Source of the DNA: Acidobacteriota bacterium
Lineage (GTDB): Bacteria > Acidobacteriota > Terriglobia > Bryobacterales > Bryobacteraceae
DNA: 64,000 bases
Direction: 5' to 3'
Assembly (NCBI GenBank): GCA_029776225.1
Contig: JAKOTR010000011.1
Span: 186,001 to 250,000, forward strand
Shown: in pieces, positions 40,740 through 49,345 of the stretch
Layout: the number at the start of each line of letters is the position of its first letter
How positions within the stretch are numbered: the stretch's first letter is position 1
Notes under the pieces: model-generated
The model's input: the letters and a program-made list of their open reading frames with translations, nothing else
Database searches by the model: none
What the model was told of the DNA's origin: nothing
Position numbers and translations under genes: made by a program

Positions 40740-41900
40740 GTGCAGAAGTCTGAAGCGATTCCGTTGATTCAAACGAAGCCGGCGGACTCCGATCGCAAAG
40801 GGGGCCAGGCAGGGCAGAAGCGCGCGGCGGTGATCCGCGCGGCGGTCGCCGGCCTGGCCATTGTCGCGATCGGCCTCCTCCACGGGATGACCCCCGAGCC
40901 GTTCGCCCACTGGCAGTATATCTGCCAGCGGCTGTACTATCTGCCGGTCGTTTATGCCGCGCTGTGCTTCGGCTGGCGGGGCGGGATTGCCGCGGCCGCG
41001 TTCGCGGGCATTTCCTACCTTCAGGGCGCCGCCGTCTGGCGCGATCTGCCGGGCTTTGCGCTCTATCAGTCGCTCGAAATCGTTGTCTTTTTCCTGGTCG
41101 GCGTACTCACCGGGGTTCTGGCGGACCGCGAACGGGCCCAGAAACGCGCCTCCGAGGAAACCGTGGAGAGGCTCAGCAAGATCTACGGCGAACTCCAGGA
41201 GAACTTTGACCGGATGAAGCGGGCGGAGCGGCTGTATGCGCTCGGGCAGCTTTCGGCCGGCCTTGCGCATGAGATCCGCAATCCGCTCGCGAGCATTGCG
41301 GGCGCAGCCGGGATCCTGCGCCGGAACCGCGCCTGTGATGCGAAATACGAAGAGTGCCTGGACATCATCAACAAGGAGTGCGCGCGGTTGAGCCGCCTGC
41401 TGACCAACTTCCTCGATTTCGCGCGCCCGCGCACGCCGCGCTACCAGCGGATCGCGCTCGAGCCGCTGCTCGATTCCGTGATTGACCTCGCCATGCACGC
41501 CGTCGATCGCAAGCCGATCGTGCTGCGGAAGGCGATCGCGCCGGATGCGCCGCCGGTAGAGACCGACCCGGAACAGCTCAAGCAGGTGCTGCTCAACCTG
41601 GTAATTAACGCGGTGCAGGCGACCGAAGAGAGCGGCGGCGAGATCGTCCTTTCGGCGGAATTCCGGGAGGGCAAAGCGCTCATCGAGGTTCGGGACCAGG
41701 GGCGGGCGCTTTCTCCCGCCTTGATGGAGCGCATTTTCGATCCGTTCTTCACGACCAAGGAGCAGGGGACGGGTATGGGGCTGTCGGTGGCGCACCAGGT
41801 TGTGACGCAGCTTGGAGGGATCCTGACCGCCCGGCGCAACCCAGACCGCGGGATGACGTTTTCCGTGCAATTGCCGCTCGAACCGGAGGTCCCGCTATGA
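40740..41900 (+). CDS. Membrane sensor histidine kinase (NtrB-like)
   Basis: 386 residues from GTG 40740 after a GGAGG site. Four hydrophobic helices (about 30-130) form an input domain of the DUF4118/KdpD-like type with a YYLPVVYAALCFGWRGG motif. A coiled linker is followed by HisKA with the phospho-acceptor in LAHEIRNPLASI (about residue 177), and HATPase with LLNLVINAVQAT and GTGMGLSVAHQ. It should phosphorylate the NtrC-like regulator, whose ATG overlaps its stop (ATGA). Confidence 0.94.
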   Translation: MQKSEAIPLIQTKPADSDRKGGQAGQKRAAVIRAAVAGLAIVAIGLLHGMTPEPFAHWQYICQRLYYLPVVYAALCFGWRGGIAAAAFAGISYLQGAAVWRDLPGFALYQSLEIVVFFLVGVLTGVLADRERAQKRASEETVERLSKIYGELQENFDRMKRAERLYALGQLSAGLAHEIRNPLASIAGAAGILRRNRACDAKYEECLDIINKECARLSRLLTNFLDFARPRTPRYQRIALEPLLDSVIDLAMHAVDRKPIVLRKAIAPDAPPVETDPEQLKQVLLNLVINAVQATEESGGEIVLSAEFREGKALIEVRDQGRALSPALMERIFDPFFTTKEQGTGMGLSVAHQVVTQLGGILTARRNPDRGMTFSVQLPLEPEVPL

Positions 41901-43294
41901 CAAGGCGCAAGCGGATCCTGGTGGTGGATGACGACGAGAGCCTCCGCCGCATCACGCAGATGCAGCTCCAGGAGGCGGGCTATGACGTGTGTACGGCCGC
42001 CGACGGCCAGCAGGCGCTCGCCATGGTTGGGGACTTCGCCCCGGCGCTGGTCATCACAGACCTGAAGATGCCCGGAATGTCCGGGATGGAACTCTTGGCC
42101 CGGCTCCGCTCGGAATGCCCGGAAACGATGGTCATTATGATCACCGCCTATGGCACGATCCAGAACGCGGTCGAGGCCATGAAAGCCGGCGCGTACGATT
42201 ACATCACCAAGCCGATCGACTATGACGAGCTTGTGCTGGTGGTGGACCGCGCCCTGGAACGCCAACAACTGGCCGAAGAAGTTCAGAACTTGCGTGCGGT
42301 CCTCAACGAGAAATACGGGTTCGAAAATATCATTGGGCACTCCAAGGCTCTGCTCCGCGTGCTGAATATAGCGGCCCGCGTCGCGCCGACGGATTCCACC
42401 GTATTGATTCAAGGCGAAACGGGGACGGGCAAGGAGCTGCTGGCCAAGGCCATCTATCACAACAGCCGGCGCAAAAACAAACCCTTCGTGACCATCAACT
42501 GCGGCGCGATTCCCAAAGACCTGCTGGAATCCGAGCTGTTCGGGCACGTGAAGGGCTCGTTTACCGGCGCAATCGCCAACCGGCGCGGCAAGGTCGAGAT
42601 GGCCGACGGCGGCACACTGTTCCTCGACGAGGTGGGCGAGCTGCCACTGGAACTCCAGGTGAAACTGCTGCGGCTGTTGCAGCAGGGCGAGATCGAAAAA
42701 GTCGGGGGAACGAAGCCGGCCGTGGTTGACGTGCGCGTGATCGCAGCGACGCACCGGAACCTTCAGGCCATGATCGAAAACGGCGCCTTCCGGGAGGACC
42801 TCTACTACAGGCTGGCGGTGATCCCTCTGGAGATCCCGCCTCTGCGGGAACGCGTCGAAGACATTCCGGAACTGGTGCAGCACCTGTTCCTCAATGCCCG
42901 GCGAAGGCACGGAAAGCCCGATTTGAAGCTGCCGCCGGCGCTGCTTCCTTACTTCACCGCCTACCGCTGGCCGGGCAACGTCCGGGAACTCGAAAACGTT
43001 CTGGAGCGGTTGGTGGTGCTGAGCGTGGGAGGGGAGGTTACGGTGGACGACCTCCCCGACTTTTTACGGCGCCAGCCGCCACCCCAGGAAGCGGTGGTGC
43101 TGGATCTGCCGCCGCACGGAATCAGCCTGGAAAACGTGGAGCGGGAACTGATTCTCCGGGCCCTGGAGAAATTCAACTGGAACCAGACGCAGGCGGCGGA
43201 ATACCTCGACATCAGCCGCCGGACTCTCATTTACAGGATGGAGAAGCACGGGCTCAGGCGGGAACAGGTGCAGGATACGGCCGCAGACGGCTGA
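41897..43294 (+). CDS. Sigma54-dependent response regulator (NtrC family)
   Basis: 465 residues. The receiver (1-120) has the acidic pocket VVDDDES and acceptor Asp in LVITDLKMPGMSG. The AAA+ domain (about 145-375) has Walker A GETGTGKE, the sigma54-contacting loop GSFTGA, Walker B GGTLFLDEVGELP and an arginine-finger region FREDLYYRL. The C-terminal Fis-type helix-turn-helix has ALEKFNWNQTQAAEYLDISRRTLIYRM. It opens sigma54 promoters when phosphorylated by the adjacent kinase. Two candidate targets and two candidate binding sites lie in this window. Confidence 0.97.
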   Translation: MTRRKRILVVDDDESLRRITQMQLQEAGYDVCTAADGQQALAMVGDFAPALVITDLKMPGMSGMELLARLRSECPETMVIMITAYGTIQNAVEAMKAGAYDYITKPIDYDELVLVVDRALERQQLAEEVQNLRAVLNEKYGFENIIGHSKALLRVLNIAARVAPTDSTVLIQGETGTGKELLAKAIYHNSRRKNKPFVTINCGAIPKDLLESELFGHVKGSFTGAIANRRGKVEMADGGTLFLDEVGELPLELQVKLLRLLQQGEIEKVGGTKPAVVDVRVIAATHRNLQAMIENGAFREDLYYRLAVIPLEIPPLRERVEDIPELVQHLFLNARRRHGKPDLKLPPALLPYFTAYRWPGNVRELENVLERLVVLSVGGEVTVDDLPDFLRRQPPPQEAVVLDLPPHGISLENVERELILRALEKFNWNQTQAAEYLDISRRTLIYRMEKHGLRREQVQDTAADG

Positions 43295-43301
43295 GCGGAA
43301 C

Positions 43302-43317
43302 TGTACCAAAACGTACA
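43302..43317 (+). promoter_or_regulatory. Candidate enhancer (UAS) of the NtrC-like activator, copy 2
   Basis: TGTAC-CAAAAC-GTACA is a perfect 5-bp inverted repeat with a 6-nt centre, placed 8 nt after the activator's stop codon in the gap between convergent genes. It is nearly identical to the copy at 38654. It lies about 740 bp upstream of the sigma54 promoter at 44046, far but still possible for an enhancer. Confidence 0.45.
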
Positions 43318-43348
43318 ACTCAAGCCGCCAGCCGGCCGGAAACGGACA

Positions 43349-43939
43349 CTAACCGGAAGCCACACTGTGCTGGACTTCGCGGCTCTCCCACTCCCGCTCG
43401 AACTCCTGTTTCATTTGGGGCGCGATCTCCCGCAGGTCCTTGATCGCCAGTTCCAGGTTGCGTATGGCCGCTTCGGGGATGGGCTGCTGATAGTCCCGGC
43501 AAAGAGCGAGCAGCGTGGCGACGCTGGCGAGGTGCTCTGCCGCGAGGTTCAGTCTGCGGCCGACCTTGTTCTCGATCAGCGACGCCGCCGCGACTCTGGA
43601 ATTGGCCGCGCACCGGTGAGCCGTTGACATCCAATCGTGTCCGAGTTCGTTGATTGCCGCCGTAATCTCCCCAATTTCGCCCGATTGGGCCACAGGCAGG
43701 GGTCTCGTCCATGCGCCTTCGCGTATGACCTGGACCTGGCGGACCAGCGCTTCGGCAGGGTCCGTGATCAAGCGCCTCCATTCCCGCAGCAGCCACAAAA
43801 CCCCTACCCCCGAGACAAACACCGCGCTGAGAAGGTACGATCCGATCGTGTTCAGATACAGGCCGCCTACCACACCCATCAGGTAACCGGCGAACAAGGC
43901 AATGCCCGCGCTCCCCAGAAACTTCGTTTTCAGGCTCAT
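43349..43939 (-). CDS. Membrane protein with HAMP-like domain, function unknown
   Basis: 196 residues from ATG 43939; a GTG at 43969 would add ten residues and neither start has a clear Shine-Dalgarno. Two membrane helices (about 5-45) are followed by a HAMP-like segment (WRRLITDPAEALVRQVQVIREGAW...EIGEITAAINELG), then helices rich in Ala and Glu. There is no kinase, cyclase or methyl-accepting domain, so it looks like a truncated receptor or a stand-alone signalling adaptor. It faces the NtrBC-like genes and may modulate them. Confidence 0.7.
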   Translation of the reverse strand: MSLKTKFLGSAGIALFAGYLMGVVGGLYLNTIGSYLLSAVFVSGVGVLWLLREWRRLITDPAEALVRQVQVIREGAWTRPLPVAQSGEIGEITAAINELGHDWMSTAHRCAANSRVAAASLIENKVGRRLNLAAEHLASVATLLALCRDYQQPIPEAAIRNLELAIKDLREIAPQMKQEFEREWESREVQHSVASG

Positions 43940-44045
43940 TGCCCGAAGGCTGAGCAACAGCCGTGCCACTCCGGGGTGGAGTTGCCGGCTAAATCCGGGC
44001 CGGGTCCGATTTTAAAAAAAGCCGATTAAATCGCGTGCAAACATC

Positions 44046-44061
44046 TGGCACAGTAAGTGCA
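44046..44061 (+). promoter_or_regulatory. Candidate sigma54 (-24/-12) promoter of the Rnk-like gene
   Basis: TGGCAC-N5-GTGCA, with GG at 44047-44048 and GC at 44059-44060 in correct register; it differs from the TGGCAC-N5-TTGCA consensus at one base. Transcription would begin near 44072, about 25 nt before the ATG at 44097 and upstream of its AGGAG site. Confidence 0.65.
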
Positions 44062-44096
44062 TAATGATAGTGGGACGATCCCCTAGGAGTGTATCT

Positions 44097-44540
44097 ATGA
44101 AAAGCGTGACCAGAAAACACAGAGGCACCAGGCCGCTCTGCATCAGCGAACAGGACGCCGAACGCGTCAGTTCGCTGTTAGACAGCATGCGCTCGCCCTC
44201 TGGCACGCTGCTCGCACGCCACCACCAGGAGCTCGAGGAAAAGCTCTCGGAAGCGGACGTGATCCCCGGGCCCGAAATGCCGGGCGACGTGGTCACCATG
44301 AATTCCGAAGTCACCCTTACCGACGTGGAGTCGGGGGAGTCCCTCGCGGTAAGGCTGACCTACCCCTCGGGTGCGAAACCGAGCGAAAACAGAATCTCCG
44401 TGCTATCCCCGATGGGAGCGCGGCTGTTCGGAGCGAAGGTCGGCACGACCGTCGAGATTGAACAGGCCGGCGTCTCGAAAAAGTACCGAATTAAGTCGAT
44501 CGTGTATCAGCCGGAAGCCGCACGAGACTTCCATCGCTAA
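44097..44540 (+). CDS. Rnk/GreA C-terminal-domain protein (RNA polymerase-associated regulator)
   Basis: 147 residues from ATG 44097, which has AGGAG 8 nt upstream; an ATG at 44064 lies before the predicted transcript start. After a basic N-terminus and a helical region, the C-terminal half (about 60-140) is the GreA/GreB C-terminal FKBP-like domain: VVTMNSEVTLTDVESGESLAVRLTYP, ISVLSPMGARLFGAKVGTTVEI. This is the Rnk architecture, which binds the RNA polymerase secondary channel without cleaving RNA. Its TAA overlaps the TAG of the convergent gene (CTAA). Confidence 0.85.
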   Translation: MKSVTRKHRGTRPLCISEQDAERVSSLLDSMRSPSGTLLARHHQELEEKLSEADVIPGPEMPGDVVTMNSEVTLTDVESGESLAVRLTYPSGAKPSENRISVLSPMGARLFGAKVGTTVEIEQAGVSKKYRIKSIVYQPEAARDFHR

Positions 44541-46333
44541 GAGCAGCGTACCCGCTCTTCCGCCGAGAAAACCCGGAATGTGCCGCTGGTGAGCGGTGTC
44601 TCAAAGACGGTCATGTTGCCCTGCGTCTTACCCGTCAATTCCTGCCCGGTTTCCACGTCGCGGAGCCTGGTGATCCGTTTGTCGGTGATCAACCGCGCCA
44701 CAACCGGCTTCTCGGCGAACGATTCGACAATGAATTTGTCATTGTCATAGACGAACAGGCTGACCATGCTCGGCGCGTCCAGCCGTACATACATATCCCT
44801 CGCCAGCACGTTGCGGATTGCCCGCAGCACGCTCTGGGGATAGCGGTACAGCTCGCCTTGGGCCTGCGGAATTGTCAGTACGTACAGAACGCCCTTGGAA
44901 TACTTGCCGGAGAGCAAGATGGGAGTGCCCGAGGTGCGGTTCGGCGATGTAAAGGCGCTGACGATTTCCCAGGAATCGTTGGTGAAGTACCGGATCTCGG
45001 GGATCAGGATGTCGCTTTCCACGGTCGCGCCGCGCAGGCCCCAGCCTGAAAACTCGCGCGTGGCCACCGTCCTGCCCGTGTACTCCAGCTCGATGATGTC
45101 CTCAATGCCCTTGCCCTGAAGCGCTTTGAGCAGACCGGAGGTGATGACGACCCATTTGCCGCTCGTCAACTGCTTCTTGATCTTGTCTACGATGTGCGGA
45201 TCGAACCTCGCCTGCTCGGTGAGCAGAATCGTATTCGCGTCTTCCGGGAACGTTGGCACGATGTCCATAGGAATGCCGATCATGCCGAGGTAGCTGGGTA
45301 AATGGTCCTCGCCGTAGGAGTGAAACGGCTTGTAGGTTTTGACTCCGATCGGGTTTCCTAACTGCCCCAGAAACTTGTCCACGCGCTCGAAAACGGGGCC
45401 GGCCAGGCGGGCGGCGCGTGAGTCGGGCACGGTGGTTCCATCGGGGTTCTTGGTGGGCGAGTAGATTGCGCCGATGTTGAAAATCGTTATTTCGCGAGCT
45501 TTGGCGAACAAGGTGAGCCAGATTTGCTCCTCGAAACGATTTGGCAGATTCATTCCGCCCTGGTCAACCCATCCGCCGCCGTTGCCGCCCGGCTTGAGGT
45601 TTTCAAAGAAACGCATGATCGAGTAGCCGTGGTACTGCTGGAGGTGCTGGTTGCCGGCGGGGTCGCGAGTCTCCGTGCCGGTGTAGATTCCGTCGAAAAA
45701 CTTCGGTCCGGTTTCGAGGTTGAAGCCGAGGTTTTGAAAATGGTCGTACCAGTTCGGGTACTTGATGACGATCTTGACCTTCGGATTGACGGCCTTGGCC
45801 GGCTTGATGATCAGGCTCTGGGCGGCCTCGTTTAGCTGCGCCAGGCGGAATTCCGTCCAGGAGCGCTTGCCTTTGGCGGCGATGTCGGAGTCCGCTTTGC
45901 AGTCAGTGAAGAAGAAGTCGTCCAATATGATTTCGTCGAAGTTGCGGGCGGTGAACTCTACCACTTCCTTAAGCATCCGGCGGTGCTCGGGGTTCGAGTA
46001 GCAGTAAGTCTCGAACTGGTTTCTTTCATTGATGGTGATCGTAATGCCGCCGGCGACTTTGAGGCCTTTGTCCCGGAAAAATTTCTTCGCCTGGTCCAGA
46101 GTAGCCTGATCGACCACCACGGTGTCACGGTGCGTTTCCAGGTAGATCTTATCCACCTTCATGTGCTTGGAAACGGCCTCCCAGCGGCTCTCCAGCCAGG
46201 CAGGGTCCTTCATGTTTTGCGTTTCGTACACTCTGGCGTACAGAGCGACGTCGAAGTTTTTGTAGTTATTTCCGCCGGCGATTAGGGCGACAGCGGTGAT
46301 CAGCGCAAGAATAGCAAGACGGAAATGTAGCAC
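44537..46333 (-). CDS. Large secreted protein with glycosidase-like TIM-barrel region, function unknown
   Basis: 598 residues with a signal peptide (about 1-20). The central part reads like a glycoside-hydrolase TIM barrel: an early YARVYETQNM strand, then VDKIYLETHRD, GLKVAGGITITIN, and FDEIILDDFFFTDCK with paired acidic residues that could be catalytic. VKIVIKYPNWYDHF and FDGIYTGTETRDP follow. The C-terminal 250 residues form further alpha/beta and beta domains. I cannot assign a family. It may hydrolyse an extracellular polysaccharide. Confidence 0.75.
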   Translation of the reverse strand: MLHFRLAILALITAVALIAGGNNYKNFDVALYARVYETQNMKDPAWLESRWEAVSKHMKVDKIYLETHRDTVVVDQATLDQAKKFFRDKGLKVAGGITITINERNQFETYCYSNPEHRRMLKEVVEFTARNFDEIILDDFFFTDCKADSDIAAKGKRSWTEFRLAQLNEAAQSLIIKPAKAVNPKVKIVIKYPNWYDHFQNLGFNLETGPKFFDGIYTGTETRDPAGNQHLQQYHGYSIMRFFENLKPGGNGGGWVDQGGMNLPNRFEEQIWLTLFAKAREITIFNIGAIYSPTKNPDGTTVPDSRAARLAGPVFERVDKFLGQLGNPIGVKTYKPFHSYGEDHLPSYLGMIGIPMDIVPTFPEDANTILLTEQARFDPHIVDKIKKQLTSGKWVVITSGLLKALQGKGIEDIIELEYTGRTVATREFSGWGLRGATVESDILIPEIRYFTNDSWEIVSAFTSPNRTSGTPILLSGKYSKGVLYVLTIPQAQGELYRYPQSVLRAIRNVLARDMYVRLDAPSMVSLFVYDNDKFIVESFAEKPVVARLITDKRITRLRDVETGQELTGKTQGNMTVFETPLTSGTFRVFSAEERVRCS

Positions 46334-46464
46334 CTTGTCCTCCCGTGTAAGGATTGCGGCGACGGAAGCCGGTCGACACGCGGCCGTAGTAAATAAGTGC
46401 CCCGCTCGCGCGCGGCTACCATTATATTTACGAATTTGCTGGGTGGGGGCCGGGTTTTGCGGAG

Positions 46465-48357
46465 CTAGCGGCCGTTGCCGTTGGCCGCCGGTCCGATGAA
46501 CGTGACGCGGGGGGCGGCCGTGGTGCCGCCCACGTGGGCGCGGAGCGCGAACCGCGGCAGTTGCGGGATCTGTTGCGAAAGCCCCGGAATCGACGGAATC
46601 GGCGGGAACGAGGGGACGGCCGGCATCTGCGGCACGTTGGCTCCGAGCAGCGCGGCAGACGTTGCGCCCTCGGCGTAGGCCGTGAGGTCGAGCGGCGCGG
46701 CATCGCTTTGCAAACCGACGTTCCCCTGCACCGTCAACGTCTGCCCTCTCCAGCGCAGGTTTGCCTGCTGGACCCGAAGCTGCGCCGGGGTGTACTGGGC
46801 GCGTGCGTTAAGAGCGACGTTGTCGAAGCGGCCCACGTTCAGCGCAGGCGCGTTGACGGTGAGGCCGGCGGTGGGCCGCTGCGTAGTGCCTCCAAGGTTC
46901 ACGACGAAGGAGGCCGCGCCGCGCACGTTGACGGGAACCAGCGGCTGTTTTCGTCCGAGGAAGGCTTGAAGCTGTGGGAGCATCCGCCCGGCGTCGGAGG
47001 TTTGCCCGCGCACCGTGCCTCCCAGCTTTTGGAAATCCACGGCGACGTTTCCATTCCACCGCGCCGAGAGCGCATCGAGGCCACCAAGCGAAACCCGGAT
47101 GCGCCCGCTTTGCACGGCGACGCTGAGCGGTCCGGAGGCGGGGAGCACGTTGGGAGCCGCGGAGGGCAACAGCGCAGTCAACTGCAAGCCGGCGCTGCCG
47201 GACGCCTGTTTGAATGCGAGGCCGGGCCAGCGCGCTTGCGCAGTCCCCGCGCCGTGGCTCGCCAATATGTACGGCGCCTTGAGCCCGGCGGTGAGCTGCC
47301 GGAGATCTATGCGCCCGATGCGCCCCTGCAAAGCGCTGGCGCCGGTCCTGTGAAGCGCCACGGCGCCCTCCGCGGTGAAATCGGCAACGGGAGCGTTCAC
47401 TGCAATGCTGTGCACGTCGATGCGCCCGCGCTGCCGCTGGTAAGTGAAATCGGCATTTACAGTCGGGCTCTCGAAACCAGTAGCAGGTATGTCGTTCCCG
47501 TGGAGAACCGTCCGCAGCCGGAGCTGATCGAGCGGCCCCGTGGCGGTAAACGTCCCTTTCAGTTCGCCCGATCCGGCCGGCGGCATCCCCGCGATCCGAG
47601 TGAGTTCCGGGAGATCGAGCGTAACGAAGCCGCGAAGGTTCACTGTGGGCCGGTCCATGGTACCGGCCGTCCCTGAGGCCCTGATGCTGCTCTCCGGCGT
47701 CTTCACTTCCAGCCGGTCGATTTCGACTGCGCCCGCCCGGATTCTAGTGGCGAGGTTGATTTCGTCCACCGCAATCTGCCGCTTCCTGTAAGTAACCGAG
47801 CCCGGCTCGCTGGACTGGAACTCGATACCGGAATCCGGCTCCACCGACAGCCGCCACTTCGGGAGATGGATAGAGACGCCATCGCGGCGGTCGTCCAGCC
47901 TGAACGAGCCGTTTGTGGCGCGGAGCCTGGGGATTGCCGGCATCGCCGCCTGCCCTCCGCCGCCGCTGCGCGCGCCCGGCAGGTTGCTGCCACCCCGTTC
48001 CGTAATAACGGCGTAAACCTGCGGGTCTTCCAACACCGCTTCGTCGAGTGCAAAATTGCCTCTTAGCAGCGCGCCCATGTTCAGGTTCAGGCGCACCGTT
48101 TTCGCGCTCAGAAGCGGTGGAAACTCAGGCTCCGGCTGTGTGCGGACCACGAGACCGTTCACTGTGACCGAGGGTCCCACGAGGCTGATACCGAGATCCT
48201 CGAAATCCAGAGCCAGCCCCTGCTCGCGGACCGAAGCGATCCTGCCCGCGATGTAATCCTTGGCCGCGCTCGTCCGGGTCACGACAAGCCACAGAAAGAC
48301 CGCAATGGCGACTACCGCGGCGCAGACCGCGATCGCGACTTTAGCGGGACGCCGCAC
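46465..48357 (-). CDS. AsmA-like envelope protein
   Basis: 630 residues: a short cytoplasmic stretch, one N-terminal membrane helix (about 7-27), and a long beta-strand-rich periplasmic body with the repeated LxLxxxxLxG pattern of AsmA/DUF748 proteins. A Gly/Pro-rich linker and a proline-rich stretch near the C-terminus are present. AsmA-like proteins are thought to bridge the envelope and carry phospholipids or influence outer-membrane assembly. It stands alone, divergent from the SDR gene. Confidence 0.75.
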   Translation of the reverse strand: MRRPAKVAIAVCAAVVAIAVFLWLVVTRTSAAKDYIAGRIASVREQGLALDFEDLGISLVGPSVTVNGLVVRTQPEPEFPPLLSAKTVRLNLNMGALLRGNFALDEAVLEDPQVYAVITERGGSNLPGARSGGGGQAAMPAIPRLRATNGSFRLDDRRDGVSIHLPKWRLSVEPDSGIEFQSSEPGSVTYRKRQIAVDEINLATRIRAGAVEIDRLEVKTPESSIRASGTAGTMDRPTVNLRGFVTLDLPELTRIAGMPPAGSGELKGTFTATGPLDQLRLRTVLHGNDIPATGFESPTVNADFTYQRQRGRIDVHSIAVNAPVADFTAEGAVALHRTGASALQGRIGRIDLRQLTAGLKAPYILASHGAGTAQARWPGLAFKQASGSAGLQLTALLPSAAPNVLPASGPLSVAVQSGRIRVSLGGLDALSARWNGNVAVDFQKLGGTVRGQTSDAGRMLPQLQAFLGRKQPLVPVNVRGAASFVVNLGGTTQRPTAGLTVNAPALNVGRFDNVALNARAQYTPAQLRVQQANLRWRGQTLTVQGNVGLQSDAAPLDLTAYAEGATSAALLGANVPQMPAVPSFPPIPSIPGLSQQIPQLPRFALRAHVGGTTAAPRVTFIGPAANGNGR

Positions 48358-48479
48358 GAGGCCCCTCTTTCCGCTTTCAGGCTAACACCGGCCCGGAACG
48401 GATTCACCGCTGGGCGGCAGCTTGTTTTTCAGCGACTTTTGGGCGTTCTGCGGAGCAATTGCTGTGTTAACATCCGGCC

Positions 48480-49277
48480 ATGCCGGGGATTTTTCGCGAG
48501 AAGCTGTTTGAAAACCGCACCGCCCTGATCACCGGCGGAAGCAGCGGCATCGGCCTGCATATCGCCGCAAAGCTTGCGGCGCACGGGGCGCGGGTTGCCC
48601 TGGTTGGCCGCGACAGGAACAAGCTCGAACGCGCCGCCGGCGCCATCAGCGCCTGCGGCGGTACCGCTTACTTCTTCGCCGCCGACGTGCGCGACTATCT
48701 TGCCATCTCGGAAGCTGTCCGCCAGGCGCACGAAGCACTCGGAAAACTCGACATCCTGATCTGCGGCGCCGCGGGCAATTTCCTGGCGCCGGCTTTGGGC
48801 ATGTCGGCCAACGGCTTCAAAAGCGTGGTCGATATCGATCTCAACGGGACGTTCAACACCTGCCGCGCTGCCTTTGGGCACCTGCGAAAGCCGGGCGCCG
48901 CGGTCGTCAATATCTCGGCGATTCACGGGTTCCGGCCCGTACCCATGCAGGCGCACGTGTGCGCCGCCAAGGCGGGCATCGAGATGCTCAGCAAGGTGCT
49001 GGCGCTCGAATGGGCCTCGGCGGGCGTGCGGGTGAACGCGGTCTGCCCCGGCCCGGTGGAGGACACGGAGGGCATGCGCCGCCTCACGCCGAGCGACGAG
49101 GCCAAGGCCGCCCTGGTTGCGTCCAGTCCCTTGCGGCGCTACGCCACCAAGGACGAGGTCGCGGACCTCACATTGTTTCTGTGCTCGGATGCGGCCGCGA
49201 TCATTACCGGGGCCGTCTTTGTCTGCGACGGCGGACTGTCGCTCACCGGGACCGGCTTCGGCGCCCCGCCCGTATGA
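48480..49277 (+). CDS. 2,4-dienoyl-CoA reductase-like short-chain dehydrogenase
   Basis: 265 residues. The cofactor motif TGGSSGIG lies at about 19-26, and VGRDRNKLE suggests NADP(H). The segment LICGAAGNFLAPALGMSANGFKSVVDIDLNGTFN closely follows the signature of peroxisomal/mitochondrial 2,4-dienoyl-CoA reductases. In line with that subfamily, the usual catalytic Tyr of Y-x-x-x-K is absent (HVCAAK). It probably reduces dienoyl-CoA esters during unsaturated fatty acid oxidation. No other beta-oxidation gene is adjacent. Confidence 0.85.
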   Translation: MPGIFREKLFENRTALITGGSSGIGLHIAAKLAAHGARVALVGRDRNKLERAAGAISACGGTAYFFAADVRDYLAISEAVRQAHEALGKLDILICGAAGNFLAPALGMSANGFKSVVDIDLNGTFNTCRAAFGHLRKPGAAVVNISAIHGFRPVPMQAHVCAAKAGIEMLSKVLALEWASAGVRVNAVCPGPVEDTEGMRRLTPSDEAKAALVASSPLRRYATKDEVADLTLFLCSDAAAIITGAVFVCDGGLSLTGTGFGAPPV

Positions 49278-49345
49278 GCGAACGCGTTTCTTGGAAACTT
49301 TTCACCCGGCCGGACGAGTCCAATGGTCGAAGAAGGAGAGAGAAC

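Noticed and set aside
48959-49345. Upstream extension of the secreted protein at 49346
   Set aside because: It overlaps the SDR gene out of frame; ATG 49346 has a good Shine-Dalgarno and starts a signal peptide.
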